This document shows, one piece after another, positions 7,280-14,577 of a stretch of DNA of 35,291 bases. The first letter of the stretch is position 1. The number at the start of each line of letters is the position of its first letter. Where the stretch lies: positions 1 through 35,291 of the forward strand of contig CANFVE010000030.1 in NCBI GenBank assembly GCA_947450365.1. Direction: 5' to 3'. The translations under genes and the position numbers were made by a program. Source of the stretch: Cytophagaceae bacterium. GTDB taxonomy: Bacteria; Bacteroidota; Bacteroidia; Cytophagales; Spirosomataceae. Under the pieces are notes generated by a model, which searched no databases, was not told the origin of the DNA, and saw only the letters and a program-made list of their open reading frames with translations.

Positions 7280-8101
7280 TTATTTCATCGGAAAAGCTAG
7301 TTGCTGTATCAAAATATACATCCCCATGACCAGCACAAACCAACCAAATCCTACTTTTAATTTATTTCCATCCAATTGCTTACTCAATCCATCCCCCACA
7401 AAAATTCCCACAATCGCCAAAGCCGTCACCGTACCCAATAATCGCCAATCCATTTCCTGATGGCCCAAATCCCCCGTAAAACCGATCAACGATTTCGCCG
7501 CAATGATGATCAGGGACGTACCAATCGCTTTTTTCATGGATAATTTGGACAACATGACCAGCGCTGGAATGATCAAAAATCCACCGCCTGCGCCTACTAA
7601 TCCAGTCAACATCCCCACCAAAGCCCCTTCCAACAAAATCATCGGATAATTAAATACCTGCTTTTCCTCCACATATGTTCCCGCCTTTTCCTTCTCGCAT
7701 TGCTCACAAGTACCCCGAATCATCGAATAGGATGCCGCTACCATCAAAAGTGCAAAAAGCACCATCATCATAAGCGATTTTGTCACCAAAAAATCCCCCA
7801 GGCTAAAAACATGCGAAGGAATCAGCGGAACAATGAATTTTCGCGTCGCATAGACCGATAGAATCGAGGGAATACCAAAAATAATGGCCGTTTTGATATC
7901 AATGAGGCCTTGGCGGTATTTTGGAATCGCGCCCACCAAAGAACTCGCCCCAACCACAAATAAAGAATAGGCCGTCGCCAGTACCGGATTCACCCCAAAT
8001 AAATAGACCAACACCGGAACTGTCAAAATAGACCCACCGCCGCCGATTAATCCCAAGGAAATGCCGATAAACAAGGAAGCCAAATAGCCGAATAATTCCA
8101 T
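7280..8101 (-). CDS. TauE/SafE-family sulfite/sulfonate exporter
   Basis: A 273-residue inner-membrane protein with about eight hydrophobic segments in two homologous halves. The family glycine motifs are visible: GLIGGGGSILTVPVLVYL near the N-terminus and GLVGAGGGFLIIPALVML in the second half. A short cytoplasmic or periplasmic loop between the halves has a CEQCEKE segment. TauE/SafE proteins export sulfite, sulfoacetate and similar anions. It is the first gene of a seven-gene minus-strand operon, so exporting sulfite made by the downstream dioxygenase is the simplest reading. The ATG at 8101 has a 64-bp upstream region with two clear operator-like repeats. Confidence 0.9.
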   Translation of the reverse strand: MELFGYLASLFIGISLGLIGGGGSILTVPVLVYLFGVNPVLATAYSLFVVGASSLVGAIPKYRQGLIDIKTAIIFGIPSILSVYATRKFIVPLIPSHVFSLGDFLVTKSLMMMVLFALLMVAASYSMIRGTCEQCEKEKAGTYVEEKQVFNYPMILLEGALVGMLTGLVGAGGGFLIIPALVMLSKLSMKKAIGTSLIIIAAKSLIGFTGDLGHQEMDWRLLGTVTALAIVGIFVGDGLSKQLDGNKLKVGFGWFVLVMGMYILIQQLAFPMK

Positions 8102-8119
8102 GGGTAAGCGTTGTTATTT

Positions 8120-8149
8120 GATGTGCAAATTTCGGCTAAGTTGCACATC
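8120..8149. promoter_or_regulatory. Inverted repeat overlapping the sulfur operon promoter
   Basis: GATGTGCAA and TTGCACATC form perfect 9-bp arms separated by 12 bp, with 21 bp (two helical turns) between arm centres. The repeat covers the AAATTTGC element (minus strand 8132-8125) proposed as the -7 region, so a bound repressor would block RNA polymerase. An RNA hairpin is less likely because the predicted transcript starts inside the repeat. The regulator is unknown. Confidence 0.55.
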
Positions 8150-8155
8150 TATTTC

Positions 8156-8169
8156 GTGATTTTTATCAC
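8156..8169. promoter_or_regulatory. Crp/Fnr-type operator upstream of the sulfur operon
   Basis: The plus strand reads GTGATTTTTATCAC (minus strand GTGATAAAAATCAC), a perfect palindrome outside its centre that fits the GTGA-N6-TCAC half-site arrangement of Crp/Fnr-family regulators. It lies 54 bp before the tauE-like ATG and overlaps the stop codon of the preceding gene. Its centre is about 41 bp from the predicted transcription start, the class II activator position. The same 14-mer is found at 26106-26119. Confidence 0.6.
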
Positions 8170-9302
8170 ATCCCGATATTTTTTATTACGACCACCTGTT
8201 CCGCTCCCTTCGCGGCCTCAAAAGCAATAATCCACGATTTACCTCCCCATACAATGGCCGGATATGCACAGTCATAGGCAGAATCCGAAATATAGGTTTT
8301 AATCAATTTCCCCTTGACATCCTTTCGAATAAATCCAATTTGTTTATAATAACGATCCCCCGCTTGCTTAATCTCCGCGAAAACCAATGCCGTTTCTCCT
8401 TTTGGATTCGAGGCTAACTGAGGCATCCTGATTTTATCGCCAGCCAGGTGAAGAATCATCTTTTTGGAACCTTGATATGCCCATTTGACGCCAGAGGAAC
8501 CCTCTGCGCCGGTATACCAAGCGGCTTCTAGGCCTTTTGACCCACGGACTAAGGATGGACCTGCGTGAGGACACGCATTTACTTTCCAATGATCTTCATA
8601 CAAGGGCACTGGTTCTGAGTAGGTTTTGCCAAAATCACTCGAATGAATGTATGCCATATCGCGTTCTCCTTTGTCATTCAGATCGCGGTATATTACATCC
8701 ACATTCCCTTTTGCATCAGCTAAGGCATCGATCCGGCAACATTCACAGGTTTGTTTATCGAGTATTTTCATCTTACCAAATCCAGCCCCCGGTGTAGTGG
8801 ATGCCGTCACGAGCGTCCGGCCTTTTGGCCCTACTTTCACATCTAACCAATAGGCACCGACCTGACCCGTTGATAAGGTGATAATCTTTCCAAAGGAGTG
8901 GCTCAGACCAGCCGCGGTATCTTTGTGAATGTATTGCGGTTTTTGCCAAACCCCATTAACCTCCATCGCATACAGTAGATCTCCATTAAATCGGGAAGCG
9001 GCTGTGGGGCGATTCATTTCATACAAAAGGATACAGGTACCATCCGCTTTATAGGCAAGTTTGGGCATTCCTTCTGCGTGGGTAGACGCTTTTTTATCAA
9101 TAGGGACCTGCTCCGCAGGCCCCTGATTGACTTTTCGAAAGAACAAAACCCCATTGGCTGATTTCTCTACCCAAGATAGAACGACATCGCCGTTTGATTT
9201 CAGTGCAAAAGAGGGGTCTAACGCCTGATTAACAGGATTAGACACCGTTTGCGCGAAAGAGACCTGCGCAAAGAAAACGAGCAAAAGGATTAATTTTTTC
9301 AT
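8166..9302 (-). CDS. Periplasmic sialidase-like beta-propeller with CxCC and CPH motifs
   Basis: A 378-residue exported protein with a signal peptide (MKKLILLLVFFAQVSFAQ). The repeated pattern of short beta strands with Asp-box-like elements (SSDFGKTYSEPVPL) indicates a sialidase/BNR-type propeller. I see no catalytic sialidase tetrad, so enzyme activity is doubtful. The unusual part is the motif TCECCRID (C186, C188, C189) followed by NACPHAGPSL (C244, H246), which could form one metal- or haem-binding centre. Its ATG overlaps the TGA of the TonB receptor gene by 4 bp (ATGA), so the two are translated together. I infer it binds the ligand brought in by that receptor, possibly copper; alternatives are a disulfide-stabilised propeller or another metal. 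Confidence 0.75.
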   Translation of the reverse strand: MKKLILLLVFFAQVSFAQTVSNPVNQALDPSFALKSNGDVVLSWVEKSANGVLFFRKVNQGPAEQVPIDKKASTHAEGMPKLAYKADGTCILLYEMNRPTAASRFNGDLLYAMEVNGVWQKPQYIHKDTAAGLSHSFGKIITLSTGQVGAYWLDVKVGPKGRTLVTASTTPGAGFGKMKILDKQTCECCRIDALADAKGNVDVIYRDLNDKGERDMAYIHSSDFGKTYSEPVPLYEDHWKVNACPHAGPSLVRGSKGLEAAWYTGAEGSSGVKWAYQGSKKMILHLAGDKIRMPQLASNPKGETALVFAEIKQAGDRYYKQIGFIRKDVKGKLIKTYISDSAYDCAYPAIVWGGKSWIIAFEAAKGAEQVVVIKNIGM

Positions 9303-11614
9303 TTTTTGAATAGTTGGAATACGTCGATTTGTACGCCGGCAACCACCGTGCGAGGCGCGGCTGGGGTATACGTAGATTTGTCTGTCGCGTTATTTCCACG
9401 CGTCGCCGTTGTGGCATATAAAGCATCACCTATATTCAAGATGTTAGTGAAGAATTGATACGCTTTGTAATTATATCCCATTCTAAGATTGAAAACAGAT
9501 ACGCCTTCGAAGCTTACTTTGTTCACTTGATCTTGGAACCAAGGTCCAATTTTTTGCCATTCTAAGGCAATGCGCGCTCCTTTGTATTTGTACGTTACCT
9601 CTGAGTTTGCGATGAAGTTAGGCGCTTGCGGCATCTCTTTGCCATTCACATTTTTCAAAGCATCTGTTGATTTTGTACTTAACACAAAGTCCACAAACGT
9701 ATGTTTTGCATTCGTTCCTCCAAAACGGAAGTTCCAAGAATCGTTCGGGCGGATCGTGATTTGGTACTCAATCCCCTCGTGCAAAGTCTTACCCGCAGAT
9801 TGATAATCCGTCGTATTATCCGGCTGGCGAATCCCTAAAAGCTCATTATTGCCCTCTAAACGATAGAATGTGTAATCAAAGAAGACTTTATTTTGCCACA
9901 GAGAGGCCCAACCTCCCACTTCGTAATTCGAAAAAACAGCTGGGTCAATGCTTAAATAGAATTTCTCCCCAGTTGCCGCCACTTGTGCCGCTGGTCTAGC
10001 GCGGAATACCGCTGAAAGGGCAGGTGGCGAGAAGCCTTTGGAGAAATTACCATAGAAACCTAGGGCTGAAGAAGCCTCGTACGTGACCCCTAACTTAGGC
10101 GAGAATTGTTCGTAGCTTTTTGTGCCCGTCGAATTGTCGATGAAGTTCGTGTAGTCAAAAGACATTTGATCGAATCGGCCACCTAAAGAAAGACGCAATT
10201 TCTCTACTGGATGCAGGTCAAACTGTGCGTAAGCTGCTTTGTTCCAAATCACTGCTGAATAATTTCCCAAAAATGTCGAAGGCAAAACTTGGGTAATCGT
10301 GAATTTCTCCACCGATTTCTTGTCTGGGCGAAGCGTCGCAGCTAAGTTGATTTTGTAGGCCCAATAATCATTAGGCGAGCGATCTAACAAAAATCCTGCG
10401 ACTAATTTTGAGTTCAGGAATTCAAAATTTTGCGAGTGCTGCCCCATCAAGCCAAAGCTTTTGAAACTGTTTTGATTCACTTGCCCTGACGCCGTAACCG
10501 CTGGACTGGTCCAAGAAATCGAATAGGATGGGTTTTGGCCTAAGGCATTATCCCGATAAAAAGCAGTCAAACTAGAATTCGCATTGTCCGACCATTTGTG
10601 CTCTAACGTCAAACGAGAACGAGACGAGAAAGAGGAACGATAGGTGAAATCCGCCGGGCTTTGATAGCTACGAGCATAATAGCCCGTACTGTCGATGTTT
10701 CCACCCGTCTGCGAGAAGTAGTCATTATAGGCAAAAGAGCCCCATAGTTTCGTCTTAGGCGTAAATTGATAATCTAAGCGTACGTTGATCGAAGACTTGT
10801 CGAAATCGGAATTGGATGCCCAAGAACCTTTTTGGCGCGCCACATATCCGCCCGTCATAATCGACCATTTCTTGCCTAATTGCGCCCCTGCGGTGAATTG
10901 CAGGCGCTTATAACCCCATTCGTCCACTTGATACCCGATTTGAGCAGTGGGAATACCCGGTGCCGTCTTCGTGATCAAGTTAATCGCTCCACCCACGGCC
11001 TCAGGGCCATAAAGTGAGGACGCTGGGCCCTTAATTACTTCCACTGAATTCAATCCTTGCAAGTTAGTTTCAATCAGGGCATTGTGATTAAAAACCCCTA
11101 AAGGACGTAATGCTAGGCCATCTTCCAAATACAAGAAATAGGCAGATGTCCCAAAAGGTTGGCGTATCCCCATCCCGTGTTGTTCATTCCGGTAATCCAA
11201 CATCACCACGCCCGGAACTTTATTCATTATCTCTGTTAATTGAAGGGCCTTCGTGTCTTGAATCAATGCAGCCCCAATTTTATGAATGGCCACTGGTGTT
11301 TCCGCACGCGTGGCCGCTTGGCGAGAGGCTGTTACCACAACGGATTCTAAGGTTTGCGTAGATTCCTCCAGAAAAACAGGGCTTGTTTCCCCGTTCGTTT
11401 TCGTTGCCTTAAAACCTAAAGCCGTTACCGTGAATTCTTCCTTTTCTTTGACTTGGAATTCCCCTCTTTCATTTGAAATGGAAATTGTTTTATCGCCTTT
11501 TTTCAGGCTAGCGCCTACGATAGGCTCGTTTGTAATCGAATTAAGTACTTTAATTTTTTGCGCTTGCGCTAGTGATGTTATACCTAATAACACCGCTATG
11601 AATAGCTGTTTCAT
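9299..11614 (-). CDS. TonB-dependent outer-membrane receptor
   Basis: A 771-residue outer-membrane protein. After the signal peptide (MKQLFIAVLLGITSLAQAQ) comes a carboxypeptidase-D-like regulatory domain (about residues 20-90, VLNSITNEPIVGASL), then a TonB-box/plug region (ESVVVTASRQAATRAETPVAIHKI to GGAINLITKTAPG, about 90-225), and a 22-strand barrel to the end. The plug contains the usual VEVIKGPASSLYGPEAVGG. No SusD partner follows, which argues for a metal-chelate or small-molecule receptor, not a SusC-type glycan importer. Its neighbours, a small Cys protein upstream and a CxCC propeller overlapping its stop, suggest metal uptake, perhaps copper. The substrate cannot be read from the sequence alone. 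Confidence 0.92.
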   Translation of the reverse strand: MKQLFIAVLLGITSLAQAQKIKVLNSITNEPIVGASLKKGDKTISISNERGEFQVKEKEEFTVTALGFKATKTNGETSPVFLEESTQTLESVVVTASRQAATRAETPVAIHKIGAALIQDTKALQLTEIMNKVPGVVMLDYRNEQHGMGIRQPFGTSAYFLYLEDGLALRPLGVFNHNALIETNLQGLNSVEVIKGPASSLYGPEAVGGAINLITKTAPGIPTAQIGYQVDEWGYKRLQFTAGAQLGKKWSIMTGGYVARQKGSWASNSDFDKSSINVRLDYQFTPKTKLWGSFAYNDYFSQTGGNIDSTGYYARSYQSPADFTYRSSFSSRSRLTLEHKWSDNANSSLTAFYRDNALGQNPSYSISWTSPAVTASGQVNQNSFKSFGLMGQHSQNFEFLNSKLVAGFLLDRSPNDYWAYKINLAATLRPDKKSVEKFTITQVLPSTFLGNYSAVIWNKAAYAQFDLHPVEKLRLSLGGRFDQMSFDYTNFIDNSTGTKSYEQFSPKLGVTYEASSALGFYGNFSKGFSPPALSAVFRARPAAQVAATGEKFYLSIDPAVFSNYEVGGWASLWQNKVFFDYTFYRLEGNNELLGIRQPDNTTDYQSAGKTLHEGIEYQITIRPNDSWNFRFGGTNAKHTFVDFVLSTKSTDALKNVNGKEMPQAPNFIANSEVTYKYKGARIALEWQKIGPWFQDQVNKVSFEGVSVFNLRMGYNYKAYQFFTNILNIGDALYATTATRGNNATDKSTYTPAAPRTVVAGVQIDVFQLFKK

Positions 11615-11680
11615 ATCTAATTAATTAAAATGAGTAATGCCCATGACTTCAAGCCAAGGGTAAAGTGTCAAGAAAATTAA

Positions 11681-12058
11681 TTAGACCTGGGGTGGGTGAA
11701 AAAAGCCTTTAGAGGCTGAATTAGGGAAGAATTCCGTTGATGTGAAATGATTTTCAACGAGTTCTGAAGCGGTGAAACGAGCTGTAAATACCGGCTGAAT
11801 AGCTTGAAAGCTCAACACCACTTCCGGCATTTTATCTAACCGCTCTGAGTTTGATTTTTGCTCTTTATCTTCCGCAGCCTTTAATTTTTTAGCTAAAAAA
11901 CATTGCCCATTACAATTCATCATGGGCTTATCGCGGTTAACGCAGAGGTTTTTGGCAATGTAATCTTGGTTGATTCGGTAATACGCCACAGCGCCCCATT
12001 GATTCATCAAGGGTACTTGCATCGCTAGAAACAACAAAAGGGCTAACAGGCGTTTCAC
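11681..12058 (-). CDS. Small membrane-anchored Cys/Met-rich protein, unknown function
   Basis: A 125-residue protein read from a GTG start (MKRLLALLLFLAMQVPLMNQ), beginning with a hydrophobic segment that is a signal peptide or anchor. The conserved core is NLCVNRDKPMMNCNGQCFLAKKL (C39, M46, M47, C49, C53), followed by a charged helix (KAAEDKEQKS) and a tail ending FFHPPQV. The Cys/Met arrangement resembles copper-site chemistry, and I associate similar small proteins with TonB receptor genes in Bacteroidota; both points are inference. It lies 66 bp before the receptor gene on the same strand. A perfect TAACTTTG promoter element ends only five bases before the GTG, so the mRNA may have almost no leader. 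Confidence 0.75.
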   Translation of the reverse strand: MKRLLALLLFLAMQVPLMNQWGAVAYYRINQDYIAKNLCVNRDKPMMNCNGQCFLAKKLKAAEDKEQKSNSERLDKMPEVVLSFQAIQPVFTARFTASELVENHFTSTEFFPNSASKGFFHPPQV

Positions 12059-12063
12059 AGCCG

Positions 12064-12071
12064 CAAAGTTA
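12064..12071 (-). promoter_or_regulatory. Bacteroidota -7 promoter element immediately before the Cys protein gene
   Basis: The minus strand reads TAACTTTG, a full TAnnTTTG match, followed by CGGCT and then the GTG start. Usual geometry would place the first transcribed base about 3 nt before the GTG, so the transcript would be leaderless or nearly so. A -33 element is not clear. Confidence 0.5.
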
Positions 12072-12129
12072 ACGAATAAATCGTAAAAAAAACCTGCTTT
12101 TGAACCCTAAAACCTGATAATCGTCATTC

Positions 12130-12801
12130 CTACCCTAGCACCCTATTCACCAAATCCTTTAAAAAACTCTCGACAAATCGGACTTGATTTTCACCGCTGG
12201 CATCGGTCAAGCGAGGCAAATGCATGCTAAAAAACAACTGCGAATGCGCCGTTTCCACCAAGGTACTACTCAAAGAATGAGGAAATGCATATGTCGGATT
12301 TTGCGCAGCAATTAATTCCGAAATGCGCGCACAAAGATCTTTATAGGGCTTAAACACTTCATTGGAATTGATTTCCTTGACATCTTTAACTAAATACACC
12401 TTACTGCTTTCAGAAATAACGATTTGGTGTAAGTATTTTTTGTTGTAGTCCGACTGCCCCGCGCTTTCCGGCAAATCATCCGATAACAATTCCACTAAGC
12501 GGTCCAACTTCGCCTTCGGATCCGCAATCGGCTGCAATTGAAACACAACCAAATATTCCATGTACGACCAATACCAATTCAAAATATACAACAACAAGCG
12601 ATGCTTATTCTCAAAATACCGATAGATCGTCGCCTCCGTCGTATTCATCTGAGTGGCCAACTTCTTAAATGTAAAGGCCTCAAAACCCAAGGTATATATC
12701 AAATCTATCGCACTCTTCACCATCTGCTTACCCAATTCCGTTCCCTCCGGATCCCGTACATATATTTTTTCATTCACCCGAAAACTTAACGAATAATCCA
12801 T
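12130..12801 (-). CDS. TetR/AcrR-family transcriptional regulator
   Basis: A 223-residue DNA-binding protein. The N-terminal TetR domain covers about residues 22-72, with the helix-turn-helix FTFKKLATQMNTTEATIYRYFENKHRLL (about 43-70); the TEATIYRYFENK recognition segment is typical. The C-terminal ligand-binding part is all-helical and not assignable to a known ligand. It is divergent from the exporter operon (12928-17246), with 126 bp between the starts. A perfect 19-bp palindrome in that gap overlaps the exporter promoter, so repression of the exporter until a ligand binds is the simplest model. The N-terminal extension of about 20 residues before the domain is slightly longer than usual. 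Confidence 0.93.
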   Translation of the reverse strand: MDYSLSFRVNEKIYVRDPEGTELGKQMVKSAIDLIYTLGFEAFTFKKLATQMNTTEATIYRYFENKHRLLLYILNWYWSYMEYLVVFQLQPIADPKAKLDRLVELLSDDLPESAGQSDYNKKYLHQIVISESSKVYLVKDVKEINSNEVFKPYKDLCARISELIAAQNPTYAFPHSLSSTLVETAHSQLFFSMHLPRLTDASGENQVRFVESFLKDLVNRVLG

Positions 12802-12820
12802 TTGCTCTTTTTTTACTCAA

Positions 12821-12850
12821 CAAAAATAATAATATTTTTACTCACACAAA
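12821..12850 (-). promoter_or_regulatory. Promoter of the TetR gene (TTTG-N18-TATTTTTG)
   Basis: On the minus strand TTTG (12850-12847) is followed by 18 bp and TATTTTTG (12828-12821), a full match to the Bacteroidota -33/-7 promoter. The expected start is near 12818, giving a leader of about 17 nt. The palindrome at 12871-12889 lies upstream of this promoter, so binding there would not directly block it. Confidence 0.6.
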
Positions 12851-12870
12851 AAATACTTTTAATTTTATTT

Positions 12871-12889
12871 ACAATAGTATTACTATTGT
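12871..12889. promoter_or_regulatory. Perfect 19-bp palindrome, likely TetR operator
   Basis: ACAATAGTATTACTATTGT has 9-bp perfect arms around a single central base. It lies between the divergent TetR and exporter genes and includes the TTG proposed as the -33 element of the exporter promoter. Length and position fit a TetR-family dimer site. Confidence 0.7.
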
Positions 12890-12912
12890 TTAAAAAAGTA
12901 TCTTTAATTTTG
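12886..12912 (+). promoter_or_regulatory. Promoter of the exporter operon (TTG-N16-TAATTTTG)
   Basis: TTG at 12886-12888 and TAATTTTG at 12905-12912 are separated by 16 bp, slightly short for the Bacteroidota consensus. The -7 element is a full match. The start would be near 12915, about 13 nt before the first ATG (12928). The -33 element is inside the 19-bp palindrome. Confidence 0.55.
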
Positions 12913-12927
12913 TGTTCGAATTAACAA

Positions 12928-14577
12928 ATGCACATGAAAAGCAAAAGTCCCATCGAACGCATCCGCCTTTTGGTTCTATCACATAAAAAAGAAGTCGTAT
13001 CGATTTATTTATTTTCCATCTTGTCAGGGGTGGTCAATTTAAGTCTACCGCTCGGCGTTCAAACCATCATCGGTCTTGTCATGGGAGCCACCATGGTTAC
13101 GTCCATTTACGTACTTATATTTTTAGTGGTTTTGGGTGTTTTTTTAGTGGGCTTGTTTCAGGTGAACCAAATGAGAATCATTGAATCCATCCAACAACGA
13201 CTATTTGCCTCCTATGCCTTCGATTTTGCTGAAAAACTCCCAAAACTAGACCTCAAATACATCGACCGCTATTTCATGCCTGAAAAAGTCACCCGTTTTT
13301 TTGATGTTGTGAGTATTCAAAAGGGTTTTGCCAAATTGCTTTTGGACATCCCCATCGCCACCGTCCAAATCCTTTTAGGGATCATCCTACTTTCCTTGTA
13401 CCATCCACTATTCATCGTTCTGGGCCTTGTCCTATTAGCGGGCCTAGGTTTTGTCTTGTTCTACACGAGCAAAAAAGGAATCGAAACAAGTATCGAAGAA
13501 TCGAATTACAAATATGCCGTCGCTGGATTCTTCAGCGAAATCGCCCGGACTTTAAAATCATTTAAGTTCAATCAAGGATCCACCCTACATACCGACAAAA
13601 CAGATCAAAGCGTCAGCGGCTACCTGCAGGCCCGAACACAACACTTTCGAGTTTTACTTTTTCAATACAAAACCCTCATCCTATTTAAAGTCAGCTTGAC
13701 GATATTAATGTTGACATTAGGCACCTATTTATTGATCAATCAGGTCCTCAACATCGGCGAATTTATCGCCGCCGAAATCGTCATTTTAATGGTGATTTCA
13801 GCCGTAGAAAAACTAATTGTCAGCCTCGATAGCGCGTATGACGTCATGACGGGATTGGAAAAATTAGCCAGCGTAACCGAATGCCCTGAAGAACGAACAG
13901 GTCAAATGTCCCTTGAGTCCTCCGCCGGCATTGAAATTTTGATGCAAGAGTTTAGTTATTCCTTTATCGTCAACAAGCCCGCCATTCAATCCATCAATCT
14001 ACACATCAAAGCAGGCGAAAAAATCAGTATTCTTGGGCCTGAAGGATCCGGAAAATCTGTTCTCTTGCGCATGATTACAGGAAATTATCCCGATTTTGAA
14101 GGCGTTCTTTTAATCAACAAAATCCCAATTCAGAATTATGAATTAAAAAGCCTGCGACAAAAAACAGGAGTGCTCTTGCCAGGCCAGGAAATTTTTGGCG
14201 GAACGGTATGGGAAAATATCAGTTTGGGCCATACAAGCATTAGCCCAAACCTAATTTTAGCGCGTGCCGCTGAACTCGGATTTGAGGATTTCATCAGTCA
14301 TTTTCCTCTGGGTTTTGACAATATCCTTGAGCCCATTGGGAAAAAAACGCCTCAAACACTCATTAAAAAAATCCTCCTCTTGCGAGCCTTGTGTGGTGAA
14401 AAAAATCTCTTGCTTTTGGAAGAACCTTGGGCAGGTTTGCCGGAGGACATCGCGCAAAAAGTTCGCGACTATTTGCTGAATTTATCAAGCCAAACGACCG
14501 TACTTGTCGTGACCAATCACCCCGAATTTATTTCAAAAACGGACCAACAAATTAGCCTTTCCCATGGAAAAATATAA
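12928..14577 (+). CDS. ABC transporter (fused permease/ATPase) with degenerate nucleotide-binding domain
   Basis: A 549-residue inner-membrane protein. About five to six hydrophobic segments (residues 24-75, 140-180, 245-295) form the transmembrane domain of a type I exporter half-transporter. The ATPase domain (about 335-549) has Walker A GPEGSGKS (370-377) and an H-loop His (H531). The signature position reads GKKTPQTLIK instead of LSGGQ, and the Walker B end reads LLLLEE instead of LLLLDE. ATP hydrolysis at one or both sites may therefore be altered. No peptidase C39 domain is present. The second Met codon (12934) is an alternative start. It overlaps the HlyD-like gene by 14 bp and forms a type I secretion-like exporter with the next two genes. 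Confidence 0.88.
   Translation: MHMKSKSPIERIRLLVLSHKKEVVSIYLFSILSGVVNLSLPLGVQTIIGLVMGATMVTSIYVLIFLVVLGVFLVGLFQVNQMRIIESIQQRLFASYAFDFAEKLPKLDLKYIDRYFMPEKVTRFFDVVSIQKGFAKLLLDIPIATVQILLGIILLSLYHPLFIVLGLVLLAGLGFVLFYTSKKGIETSIEESNYKYAVAGFFSEIARTLKSFKFNQGSTLHTDKTDQSVSGYLQARTQHFRVLLFQYKTLILFKVSLTILMLTLGTYLLINQVLNIGEFIAAEIVILMVISAVEKLIVSLDSAYDVMTGLEKLASVTECPEERTGQMSLESSAGIEILMQEFSYSFIVNKPAIQSINLHIKAGEKISILGPEGSGKSVLLRMITGNYPDFEGVLLINKIPIQNYELKSLRQKTGVLLPGQEIFGGTVWENISLGHTSISPNLILARAAELGFEDFISHFPLGFDNILEPIGKKTPQTLIKKILLLRALCGEKNLLLLEEPWAGLPEDIAQKVRDYLLNLSSQTTVLVVTNHPEFISKTDQQISLSHGKI

Noticed and set aside
8166..9302. Active sialidase
   Set aside because: The propeller resembles sialidases, but I find no arginine triad or Asp/Tyr/Glu catalytic pattern. 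The conserved features are the Cys/His motifs.
11615..11680. Separate promoter between the small Cys protein and the TonB receptor gene
   Set aside because: A TACCCTTG element on the minus strand is one base from the consensus, but there is no matching -33 element. A shared transcript is simpler.
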